From the NCBI RefSeq assembly GCF_963678635.1, contig NC_087063.1:58722759-58786758 (forward strand): DNA of 64,000 nt, read 5' to 3'. Shown here piece by piece: positions 24,245-35,100 of the stretch. The notes under the pieces are model-generated. The model made no database searches, was not told the origin of the DNA, and saw only the letters and a program-made list of their open reading frames with translations. Both the position numbers and the translations under genes were made by a program. This DNA comes from Symsagittifera roscoffensis (lineage: Eukaryota; Xenacoelomorpha; Acoela; Convolutidae). How positions within the stretch are numbered: the first letter of the stretch is position 1; the number at the start of each line of letters is the position of its first letter.

Positions 24245-24831
24245 ACTGGCCACCACAGCAGGCATATAATATGCGCTGCGCTGTTCGTAAACCGCACAAA
24301 ACTTTTCTCAGTTTTTCTTAAAATTGTTAAGCTTTCTATAAAAAATTTAGCAAAAAAAATATTAAACGAGTAAGCGGTACACTTAAATAAGCAAATCCGC
24401 GAAATGTAAAAAGGCAGATATCGCGAAAAAAGGATTGTAAAGGCGATGACAACACTCTGGTCGAAACCTATTCAGCCGAAAAAAGAAAAACCAAAAAATT
24501 GAAACTTTACCAAACCGAATTAGAAAAATTGCCTCTATATATAAACAAAAATTCGAATAGCGGTTAATTTGTCCCAAGGGTGAAAAATCAAGGGAACCAA
24601 AAATCAAGGGAACCTTCACTCTAAAGCTCGTTGAATTCAAGATATGTTTAGGCTTGCCACTTTTTTCTTAAAGTTATACCATTCAGAGAAAACTGGATCA
24701 CTAGAAAACTGGACAATTTGATACAACTCCGGTGACTTCAGCTTATTAGAGTCCATTTTTGAAACTAGAAGTAATCTACAAATTTATCGGATAATGATAA
24801 ACTACTTGCCAAGCAATCAAGAATTAAATCA

Positions 24832-25467
24832 TCAGGAAAAGCCTGTTAATCAATTATTTACATTTAGGGTTAGTTTTATTTTTTGAAACAATGGCATCAA
24901 CTCACCGTAAGCAATCCTACAGTAACTGACAAAATTTGAGCACACTGATCCCATCTTAGCACATGCATCGGAGCAATTGCTAAGAATTTTGTCAAAATTC
25001 TCACTGATGGAAAAACTTGTTTCTTTTTGAAAGAGGCCAACGTTCCTACATTTTGGAATCCCACCATCTCCACAAGCTTCTGAACAAAACATTTTCCTTT
25101 CTGATCACATGTTTTTTACTTGATACAAATAGGCATTTCCAAGTTCATTACCATTTACTGTCATACTGCCTGTTTCAAGTTGATTCCCAGGATCAGTTAC
25201 TGATGAAGTTTCATTGGTGCAAATAAGTCCAACCAACAAAACAATAGATTGACAGAGGGTTTTCTTTAGTATTTGACCTTCATTGTCATATGACACATTG
25301 CATTCCCCACCCATAAGGGTTTCCGAATATTTAATGAGGCCAGGTCTTGTTTTCCCACAAGTTGTAGAATTAACAGTATCAGACCAGAAATTTGATACCA
25401 AATATTCACTACTGTTTGTAACGCACCCACAAAACATACACAAAACAATGACAAAAAAATTAGCCAT
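24832..25467 (-). CDS. Small secreted cysteine-rich protein, three exons
   Basis: I model exons 25467-25152, 25079-24906 and 24842-24832. Intron 1 is 72 nt (donor G|GTAATG, acceptor TTTTGTTCAG). Intron 2 is 63 nt (donor G|GTGAGT, acceptor AACAG). The result is about 167 aa. Residues 1-17 form a signal peptide (MANFFVIVLCMFCGC...). The mature chain has many cysteines, including CSDACAKMGSVCSNFVSYC in exon 2, implying disulfides in a secreted fold. It resembles small secreted nematode families such as the DUF19 type, but I cannot assign it. A TATATAAA-like block at about 25483-25492 and a TTTTAG just before the ATG fit a promoter or trans-splice site. The 5' LTR of element II begins only ~80 bp upstream. 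Confidence 0.6.
25080..25151 (-). other. Intron 1 of the secreted-protein gene
   Basis: Given in minus-strand order: 72 nt from GTAATG to GTTCAG. The phase (one base left over) joins two frames that are both cysteine-containing and otherwise end in stops, which supports the intron. An alternative acceptor (GATCAG) 21 nt upstream keeps the same frame. Confidence 0.5.
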
Positions 25468-25545
25468 GCCAATCTAAAACACCTTTATATAAAAGAATTG
25501 TATAGTGCATATAAGCTAGTTAATAGACCCCAGTTATACTTTTAG

Positions 25546-25752
25546 TGTGACATTCGACCAGAATGGATCAAAATGCAGATTCAGCATATTCGAAATTTTA
25601 GCAGTGAACCTTCCGAATTGGCGATTTTGAAGGAATAAGAGTGTTGTTCGAACGATTGGACAAATCGGGAAGGCCGAAGGATTTGGGAATTCCTAAATTT
25701 TAAAAATTCGAATTGATGACGTAACAATTCTAAGAAACGTCAAAAACGGCCA
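25546..25752 (+). mobile_element. Element II 5' LTR, first part (interrupted by element I)
   Basis: Begins TGTGACATTCGACC, matching the TGTGA seen after the polypurine-like block at the element II 3' end (51415-51419). The LTR resumes at 48802 and ends with CGAATGTTACA at 49516. Without the insertion the LTR would be about 922 bp. Bases 25560-25752 recur exactly at 48609-48801 on the other side of element I. Confidence 0.75.
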
Positions 25753-26280
25753 GTCGGTCATATTCGGAAGTTTGACCTTGAGAGAAGCAAAAAAACACTT
25801 GATTTTGGAATGAAATTTAATTTTTCAAAATTTCGAACGGAACCTGTCATGCACGATTTTCTCGCGATAACTGAAAATCAGAAAAGAGAAGTCAGAACGT
25901 TCGAGTAAAAAACGCGGGAAAGTTGCCAGAGAAATCGGTAGGAAATTGCTATTCGCAATTTCCATCATAGTGAACAAGAGTAGAGCTGTCCCATCTGAAA
26001 TAGAGGACAGAGTATTTCCGAGAGAACGATTATTTGAGCTGGACCAGAGTGAACCTTCGACGGAAAGGTGAACAACTTGAGTGTCCCAATGGTTCACGAG
26101 AAACTATATCCTAGAGTTAAGACTTGTCCTCGTTATTGAAACTGATAAACATTAAAACTCATTTAGTTACATTATTTAATTCTTGAGTTAATTACCGACT
26201 GAAGTACTTCCCCTTCTTGAGTGTGCTACAATGTGAGTACTAATTTAAATTTCTAGAGTGTGTTTTATAATTGTTATGTT

Positions 26281-26289
26281 GAGGTAAGG
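26281..26289 (+). promoter_or_regulatory. Candidate 5' splice site in element I LTR
   Basis: GAG|GTAAGG closely matches the nematode donor consensus. It lies upstream of the hairpin and poly(A) signal. It also occurs in the 3' LTR and in element III's LTR (about 57198-57206), but element II's LTR lacks it. It could pair with the acceptor at 38253 to make a subgenomic mRNA if transcription starts upstream; the start site is unknown. Confidence 0.4.
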
Positions 26290-26301
26290 CGAGTTTTAGG
26301 T

Positions 26302-26342
26302 TGATCCATCTGAAATGGATCAAAGTTCCACTGTCTAATAAA
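26302..26342 (+). promoter_or_regulatory. LTR stem-loop followed by AATAAA poly(A) signal
   Basis: TGATCCAT and ATGGATCA form a perfect 8-bp stem around the loop CTGAA, and AATAAA begins 15 nt after it (26337-26342). The same arrangement is in the 3' LTR (48280-48320). Element II keeps a shorter stem with loop CTTCG (49177-49191), and element III keeps most pairs (57218-57238). Confidence 0.6.
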
Positions 26343-26641
26343 AAGTAACTTAACAGATTGTTCCAACCCGGTTCTTAACGGCGTTCATGTATTTTGGGTA
26401 TCTAGAGACCTAAGTATGGGGACGTTTCTAATTCTAGAGTGGGGGGATATTTTAGTAGTAGCCTTTAAGCTGTAACGGGTAGTAGTCTCATGTCACAAAC
26501 GAACCGAACTGGCTCCGACCGTTCTTGAGGTAGAAAAACACAAGAGATGGTGTCCCTGACCCTTGAGCCAGTGGTTATAGGGCCTATTTTTCTTAAGCCT
26601 CATGTGTGACTGCAGTAGACGAATGTTACATAGTGTTTTTA

Positions 26642-26656
26642 TGGCGCTCCTGGGTG
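26642..26656 (+). promoter_or_regulatory. Primer-binding site of element I
   Basis: TGGCGCTCCTGGGTG starts 11 nt after the LTR end; TGG would pair with a tRNA CCA end. The identical 15 bases occur at the same place in element II (49529) and element III (57553) although surrounding sequence has diverged, which supports function. I cannot name the primer tRNA. Confidence 0.75.
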
Positions 26657-29170
26657 TTTACGACATCAAGACTACGGAGTCGAACCCACTTGAGACAACT
26701 TCGGGCTGAATGCCCATTCTAGAGTACCGGCGGTACGGTTCGACGGGAACGTGCAAACCTTCCGGTTGTACCGTGATAGCTTTTTAAGAAAACTCGAGAA
26801 AACTTCCTGGTACGCTTTCCGAACGAGGCGTAGCTAACCGAGTAAAGGGGGGCAACTAGGGGGACAAAAACACGAGCAAAAAGATAAAAAGGAACAAAAA
26901 CCATAAAACGAAAAAAGACAGTGACTTTGACACCAGATTAGTTGGATCAAACCTTTATATTAATTAAATAGTATACCCATACTGTTTTACAAGTTCGATC
27001 GTTTCGATCAACCTAGTAATTTAATCCAGTAACCTTAATAAAGTGCCCGAGTGTGGGGCGTTGTCAAGGGTTTTCAGATTGCTTGGAACTTAGCTGGACA
27101 ACAAGGAGACTTGACTGGAAGAGGTGACCAGCCGAGTGGGAAGGTTGTTCAGGAGCACTTGATCTGAACCAATAGGAGACTCGACTGGAACAGGTGACCG
27201 GCCGAGTGGGAAACTGGTTCAGGAAAACTTGAGCTGTAGGAGACTGAACCAATAGGAGACTGAGCTGGAACAGGTGATCAGTCGAGTGGGAAAGCAGCCA
27301 AGAAGGATTTGACAGTTCTCGAGTTCTAAAGTTGGGCAGAACGGGTATCGTTACAATTCACAATACATTATAGGAAATAAGTGTAAAATTGGATAAGCGA
27401 TATCCCCCGGTTTTGAGAAACGTTTTTACTTGAGCAGGCCTGGAGACAGGTCTACGGTTTTCTCTTGAGAGGTTTAGCACCCGGCGCTTAAGGTGATTTT
27501 AGGCTTAAGAAGGGGGGCTAAAAAGGGGGGAGGTTAGAAGGGGGGCTGGTTAAGTTAGAGGTTGGCGGTTGTAAATTGTAAAAAGGAGGGAAATTAGAGT
27601 AACTAATTAGTCGACATCGTTGACTTAGTTACATTAGACATTAACACGCGTTGGTAATATTAGGTGGATATCGAAATTTGAACTCGAGTTAAGGAAGGTA
27701 CCCTGGTCGGATTGGTAGGGGGGAAGTGACATAGACAGTTTTTGTAATACCCCATAAGATCGCTAGCAGGGGGGAAGGAAACGCGTGGCAATTAGGTACC
27801 AGACATTTTTTTCGATAGAAGGTAGACATTTGTCACCTTTGAATTTTAGGTGGGCTCATCTTTCTGTTTTTATTACTTTTTCTTGCTTAGATTTTTGTTG
27901 CATTTTGGTGAGGATTTGTGTTAAAATTTTGTACGAACAGGTGATCACAAGATACCTGCGCACAGGTTTTGGTCTCAAGTTACTTGGAACATTGAAATAG
28001 AGGTAGCCAAAAAGAGAAATAAGAAAAAGGGGGGTCAGCATTTGGCTTTTAAGAGAGGATTTTGGGAAAATTTTACTAGAGCTTGAGTGGTGGTACAAGG
28101 TACGGCGAATCAATAAGTCCCCATAACGAAGAGGAAAGAAGTCCCACCACCCAGACACTTGTCAACAGTCTTGGGACAGTGCCGAAGAAGTCTTAGGACA
28201 GAGCAGTCTGGGGACAGTCTTGGGACAGTACAGTCTTGGGACAGTGGTCTTGGGACAGGGTCTTGGGACAGGGTCTTGGGACAAGGGTCTTGGGACAGGG
28301 TCTTGGGACAAGGTCTTGGGACAAGGTCTTGGGACAAGGGTCTTGGGACAGGGTCTTGGGACAGGGTCTTGGGACAAGGTCTTGGGACGGGGTCTTGGGA
28401 CAAGGTCTTGGGACAAGGGTCTTGGGACAGGGTCTTGGGACAGGGTCTTGGGACAAGGTCTTGGGACAGGGTCTTGGGACAAGGTCTTGGGACAGGGTCT
28501 TGGGACAAGGTCTTGGGACAAGGTCTTGGGACAAGGGTCTTGGGACAGGGTCTTGGGACAGGGTCTTGGGACAGGGTCTTGGGACAAGGGTCTTGGGACA
28601 AGGGTCTTGGGACAGGGTCTTGGGACGGGAGTCTTGGGACAGTAGTCTTGGGACACTAGTCTTGGGACAGTAGTCTTGGGACACTAGTCTTGGGACACTA
28701 GTCTTGGGACAGTAGTCTTGGGACACTAGTCTTGGGACACTAGTCTTGGGACAGTAGTCTTGGGACACTGGCCTTGGGACAGTAGTCTTGGACAAGAGTC
28801 TTGGGACACTGCCGGAAAGTACTGGGACGGTACCGAACAGTCTTGGGACAGGAGAAAGAAGCCTGGGACGGTACAAAGAAGAGTAGGGACGGCAATTGGA
28901 AGTCTTGGGACAGTATAAAAATTGAAGTAAAATTACAAGAAGTGTTTTAAGACAGAATTAAGATAGAACAAGACTAATTGGAACCAGGTACGGTTGAGAC
29001 CACAAATAAGGAAAGTTTCTCGAAAAGTTAATAAAGAGAACTGAAACAAGGTTTTCACCACGTTGTATATTTTTTTTTTAAGAAATTTTTTTTTCTCGAA
29101 AGATTTTATTCTTAGATTAGGATTGTGTATATAGTAAAATTGTAAATAAGAGCAATTGTAAATAGAAATA
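26657..29170 (+). other. Element I leader, long and repeat-bearing
   Basis: Non-coding 2.5-kb leader. It holds a three-copy repeat at about 27089-27300 based on GGAGACTTGACTGGAA and 'aggtgaccagccgagtgggaa'. Then comes a block conserved with element III (around 27340-27560, 'gggtatcgtta' to 'gaggttggcgg') and a minisatellite (28196-28916). Its length and conservation suggest packaging or translation-control sequences, but this is inference. Confidence 0.7.
28196..28916 (+). repeat. GTCTTGGGACA minisatellite in element I leader
   Basis: About 50 near-perfect tandem units. The first two thirds use 13- and 14-bp units (GTCTTGGGACAGG and GTCTTGGGACAAGG types); the later part uses 14-bp units with AGTA or ACTA joints and then decays. 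Because the unit lacks stops, long frames run through it on both strands; these are artefacts of repetition. Element III carries a related array with longer units at the same place. Confidence 0.95.
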
Positions 29171-32100
29171 ATGAGGCGGAGCAGGGTACCGGTAGCTGAA
29201 AAAAGACCTACCGAAGCAAAGTATAATTCGTCGCTACGCAAAACAACATCAATGGGTCCGAAGATAACAAAGAAGAGCTTTTCAGTTAATATGGTCAGCA
29301 CAAGGAGTACAACGGAGAGAGCAAGAGAGGGCATGGAAGGGGAACGAGTAGAACCCACCATCGAGATTGATCTAGAGACACCTGATCAAAGTGTTGATGA
29401 AACAAGGAAAATAGCGACGGAGTCAACTCCAATGCCCAATACAGAAGAACCAAACTCGAAACCCATAGAATTCTCACCAATAGACAACGTGGAAGATGCA
29501 ATAGGCAACACCGAAGAAACGGTGAAAGAAGACTCTCAAGTAAAAAACACATCTTTTACAGAAAGGTTGGCGATGATGGTCGGAATAAAAACGAAAGAGA
29601 ACGTGACTGAAGAACCAAAAGCTGAAAGAGCACGGACATTTGGAACAGTGAGCACGAAGACGAAAGAAGCCAATCCGAGTGAGGAACAAACTAGAGCAGA
29701 AGCGACGGCCGAAGAAAGACCGACGGCTGACCATGAAGAGGCTACTCTTGAGCTAGGTGACTTGATGGCGAAACTGAATCAGATCGACAAAAAGCTGAAG
29801 CACAGCGAAGAGGACAGAGAAGTGATAAGAAAAGAATTAAGATACAACAAAAACGAGTATCTGGATAGTTATTTTAACCTGGCCAAGGCAACAGAAGAGA
29901 GACTCAAGGAGATGTCAGATAATGTAGAAACTACCAATGAAGAACGAGATAAGAACATCAAAAAAGATTTGCAACAGTTAAAAAACCGATATGATGATGT
30001 CAACAGCCAATTAGGTAGCCTGGAAAAGAGAATGGACACAATGAGCAAAAATCAGGCCGAGAGTTCGTGTGCAATACAGGCGAAATTGGATGCAATCTTG
30101 AGTAATTCTACCTCACAAGAAAGACCGGCAGCGGATCGCACGCAAGGCACCAGAGTTGACTTTGTGGAACCACAAAGGAACAAACGGCAATCGACACCGT
30201 TGCCCTTAACCCGGGATACGGTGGGCATAGCACCAACAGCTGCTAAAACAATCATGAAGAATGGAATGTCAAGTACAACGACTGGTCCGGGGGACTCAAC
30301 AGCTAACAGCAACGCAGGTCCGGATGCTATGACATGGGCAAACACTTGGGAGATGATGAACAGGACTCTAGAGGCCTTCGCAACGAGGAACACTAACTCG
30401 AGCGGTAGGAGAGATGGGAAATCAAGAAAAACATTCAAGAAGCCAAAAGAATTCAAAGACGACTCAGATGGATGCATTGACACGTGGGTGGAAGTGATGA
30501 GATTACATCTAGAGCAAGACAACTTGAACGATGAAAGACAAGCATGCACAGTCATACTCAGCAATTTAGAAGGCACAGCATTAAAATGCGTGGTTGCGAA
30601 GAAAGAAGAAGAACGCGATACCGCGGACAAGATCTTCGAGATATTGCTGAATCGATTCGGGTCAGGCATGAAGGGTCACCAAGCGATGATGCGATTTGAA
30701 AAGAGAAGGCAGAGGGACGACAAGTCAATAGATCGGTTCCTAGATGATCTCGAGAGCTTGAGAAGAAGGAGTGACCCAGAGGAGTCGACAAACAGAAGAA
30801 ACTTTAGCATTGCCTCGAAGTTCATTGATGGGGTAAAAAGTGACGACTTAAGGACAATGTTAGCAACATACTACACATTGTCGAAAGACAGCGCACCAAC
30901 CCCAGAAGAAATGAGACAGAAATCAAGGGAATACATGCTGATGAAACCCAAGAAATACTCGTATTCAGAAAACAGGAACACGCAAGGGGGAAGTCAACCG
31001 CAGAGGTCGTCATGGTACAAACCTAGAGATGACATGGACAAGCGCAGATCATGCGCGAACTGCGGGTCGGCGGATCACCACGTGGCTGACTGCACAACAT
31101 ACAAACAAGGCATGAAGAGTCTAGGATATGCACCAGATGAGGAGGACATGAGCCAGATGGAGGAACACGAGTACTATAGTGGCTTAATCATTAAGATAGG
31201 CGCAAGATGCTTCTTCTGTAACCAGGAGAGGCACTTCCGAATGGATTGTCCCTTGTTCTGGGAAGCGGTCAAGGACCAGAGTCACCCTAAACATAAGTTG
31301 GCATTAGCGGCGGTGCAGAATCAGCGGAACAGGCAAAACGAATTTGAATCGAGGAACTTAGGAGCACCAAGCACGGAATTGCCGACGAAGACAGTGAAAG
31401 CTGTATCACATGTTAATGATGCCATAGAATCCGCGGCAGGGAACTCTCTAGACCTAAATTATGAGAAAGCGGCGACGGAAGCAATTGCCAAAGTGAAACA
31501 GGATCTGGCAGCGAAAGAAATAGAGCAACGACTAAAGCTGGAGATAGAAAGACAGAATTTTAACGAAGCATTAACCGGATCGAAACAAATACCAGAGGCT
31601 GTACCGGGCTCAACAAAGACCGGGAATTGCAATACTGTGAAAATGGTGACAGGTAAGCCTTTTGGCATATCGAAAATCGGGGCAAGGATAATGTCGATAA
31701 TCACAGTGGGCGGCCACGAGGTAACCAGAAACTTGAGCGAGCCGAGCGACCAGACAATAATGCACATTGACGTGTATGCAGACTATTTGAGTGGTATAAG
31801 CCCACAAACGACTTCTAGAGCACTGAGAGCACTACTCATGAGAGGGGGCAGCAAGTCGGTACGTGTTGATAGCAGATATACTGAAGCTTACGGTCCACAC
31901 GAGGTGATGATAAATATAGATGGGATTAACATCTATACCAAGACGATGATAACATGTGACGAAGACCTAATTGGACAAATCTACGTAGGGAAAGAAGAAT
32001 TGAAAGTGAGATCTATTGGACACTGCGCCATGCTTGAGGAAGATGCAATGCACATCGGGACGGAGGCAGATGTGACAGGGCACGTGCTGGATATAAGTGG

Positions 32101-35100
32101 CAAAAAGACTCAGTTGCGTGGGTTGCTTGACACGGGAGCAGTCTTGAGCGTTATACCAATCGAAACTTGGGAGAAGATGGGCTTTGACAAAGGTGACTTG
32201 ATAGACTCGAGAATACGGCTGTCAGCTGCAAACAAAGGGGCCCTACGGGTGCTGGGCAGGACGCCGATAATAGCCCTCAATTTGGGGGAACGTAACCTGT
32301 GGATGAGCTTTATCGTGGTAGAAAACCTAGATGAATCTGACCAATTCATTTTGGGCAGAGACTTCATCAGGAATTTCGACGTAACGATTGATTTAAATAA
32401 CGCAATGTTCAGGATACGGAACCCGGATAGGAGGTACGCAATCAAACCGGTAAATTTAATAATGGCAAATGAAAACAAAGCACCGGTATTCTTGAGTAGG
32501 AGGGTGAGGCTAAAAGCTAATGAAGCGGCAATCGTAAGTTTGAGGATGAAAAATTACAATGAACTAAGTGACAACAAGCAAGTGTGCATAGTTCCGAATC
32601 CTAATAGTCAAAGTGCTGCTGTTTTAGGAAGATCATTTTCGATAACGAAGAGCGGCCTCTGCGTCAGTGTCTTGTTGAATACCCTTGATATACCGATCAC
32701 GATACAAAGAGGGAGGAAACTGGGATATGCTTTACCGGTTAAAACTCGATATGAAACAATTGAGAATTCAAAACAAAATGAAGTTGTTGATTGTCCCAAT
32801 CACAGGGACAAAATTTGTATCTTAAGACGATTGCAGAAAATAAAAGATTCTTCAGGTCTTATTAAATCACTTAAGTCAGAAACGGATGATGGTCTTTCGA
32901 GCTGTTCGAACTTTCCAGAGCGACCCACACTAGATGAAATGCAAAATGAAAAACCGGTCCTGCCGGAGATCGAACATTTGAGGGGCAAACTGAAAGATGA
33001 ACAGCTCGAAGCCATCAAGGACGTACTAGAGCGGAACGAGGAAGTTTTTTCGAGGCATAAGGCGGATATCGGGTGTTGTAATTTCGTGGAGCATGAAATA
33101 GAACTTGAGGAAAACGCGGTACCACACAGGGAGGGGGCGAGGCGCTTGACCCCACACAAATCGGACGCGTGTAGAAAAGAGATCGAGACGTTACTAGAGT
33201 ATGACATGATAGAACCATCCAAGTCACCGTGGGCGTGTGGAGTAGTGATGGCCAAAAAGAAAGGCGACCAGTTGAGGTTTTGTTGTGACTTTCGATACCT
33301 GAAATCCGTCACGGTGAAGGATGCCTATCCCATACCTAGGATTGATGAGAGCCTCTCGAAGTTAGGTGATGCAAAATTTTTTACGACTCTTGATTTAGGC
33401 TCGGCCTTTTGGCAAGTACCACTAAGGAAGCAGGACAGGGACAAGACAGGGTTTGCCTGCGAGTTGGGTCTGTTTCAATGGAAACGGATGCCGTTTGGAC
33501 TTTGCAATGCCACAGCCACGTTTCAGCGGTTGATGGCACACGCGCTGATAGGCGTAACGAAGAAGTATGGCAACCTGGTAATGTGCTACGTGGATGACGT
33601 GGTAATAGCGAGGCCAACACTGGAAGACCACATTGAGAGACTAGACGAAGTGTTTGCATGCATGAAGAGGTCGGGGCTAAAGTGTAAACCATCAAAGTGC
33701 GAGATACTCAAGGACTCAATTAAATACTTGGGCAGGATGGTAGACAAGCACGGCATCAGACCTGATACGGACGCCGTGGAAGCAGTCCTGACCTGGAAAT
33801 CACCGAAGACAGAGCACCAGTTGATGAGCTTCCTGGGTTTCGCTAACTATTATAGAGAATTCATCAAAGGCTATGCAGACAAGGTATACCCGATGCAACA
33901 ATTAATGAGACACAAGGGCAAGAAGTTCACATGGAACAACGCAGCAGAAGAGTCATTCCAGAGAATAAAGAAAGAGCTATGTGAGGCACCAGTACTGGGT
34001 ATGCCGACTGAGAAAGGGATGTACGTGCTGGACACGGATGCGTCGGTGGTCGCGATTTCTGGGATTCTCCACCAAGAACAAGAATGGAATGGGAAGACAG
34101 TCTTGAGACCAATAGCGTACGGGAGCAAAGTCCTGAGTGACACGGAAATGAAGTACGGAGCACCGAAAGCTGAGATGTTCGCGGTGGTTACCTTTGTCGA
34201 GAAATACAGGGCATACCTGGGCAGTGAGCCATTCAAGTTGCGAGTCGACAACAGAGCACTGAGCTGGCTGAAAACGTACTCAATGGACCAAAGTTACATT
34301 GGGAGGTGGATAGTTCGCCTGGACGGATACAACATGATAATTGAGCATAGAACGCGAGATAAACATCAGAATGCCGACAGCTTGAGTAAGAAGACGGAGT
34401 TCTATGAGAGACAAGAGCAAAGAGAAGCAGACAGACCTGAAATCAAAGATGGCTTCTCATTCATGGACAAGGAAACGAACGACAGTCTTCCACTCACGAG
34501 ATGGCTGGACAAGTCAGGCAAACCGATAGAAGATCATCCTGAATTGCCTAAAGAGCCTCCAGAGAAGACCATCTTGAGGAAGAGCAAGAGGATTCCGATT
34601 GAGATTATACTCAAGTCGAAGATCGTGAAGGAGACGCTCAAGGCAAAAGGCTATGATCTTAACCAGGTGGAAGCAGGAACTGCACAGATAGATGATGATT
34701 TAATGAGGTTGCTCGAGAAACTATCAGATGATAAGCCCGTGATCCAGGAGAAGGGTCAAGAGAAACCGGAATTCACTATACTTCGGAGAAAAGAGACAGT
34801 GAACGATACTAGCTCATCAAGAGGAAGCGTCACTGACAGCAAAGATGTCGTGCGGTCACTAGTTGACAAAATCCCCGAAGACATTCTGGAGCAGACCAAG
34901 GTTAGGAAAAAGAAAGTGACGTTCAAGGAAGATACTGAACACCCGGGACTAGGTCAAGAGTCCGGGGAGCGTTCCAGGTTCACGGAAGAAGGAACCGGAG
35001 AAGGAAAATTGTCCGGGGAGCGTGAAGGATGGGATGAAGACTCGGATGAGAGCAGCGAAAACCAGGACAGTCTGTGCATGATACTGGCGGAAGAGAAGAC

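Larger units (their letters stand above)
19034..24831. other. Repeat-rich intergenic region
   Basis: No convincing gene. An open frame of 114 codons at 19183-19527 has no recognisable domain; its second half is GC-richer than its surroundings. The region contains a tRNA-like sequence, a CA microsatellite, a MITE and part of a second one, listed separately. It also carries scattered copies of the CCGAAAA-type repeat seen in 1330-1900. Confidence 0.5.
25753..26630 (+). repeat. Element I 5' LTR
   Basis: 878 bp that align with 47731-48608, with few substitutions. It ends CGAATGTTACA. The 3' LTR has an extra TGTGCCA (47724-47730) at its start. Here the corresponding bases are GGCCA, shared with the target, so the terminal TG is lost at this end. 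It contains a donor-like GAG|GTAAGG at 26281, a hairpin at 26302-26322 and AATAAA at 26337. Confidence 0.92.

Noticed and set aside
25825-26097. 90-codon minus-strand frame in both element I LTRs
   Set aside because: Present twice only because the LTRs are copies; no domain and antisense to the element.
28110-28876. Long open frames on both strands through the element I minisatellite
   Set aside because: They arise because the repeated unit lacks stop codons in several frames; the translations are pure repeats and occur on both strands at once.
30052-30669. Numerous minus-strand frames opposite gag-pol and ORF2-ORF4
   Set aside because: Shadow frames of the long coding strand; no motif or independent signal supports them.
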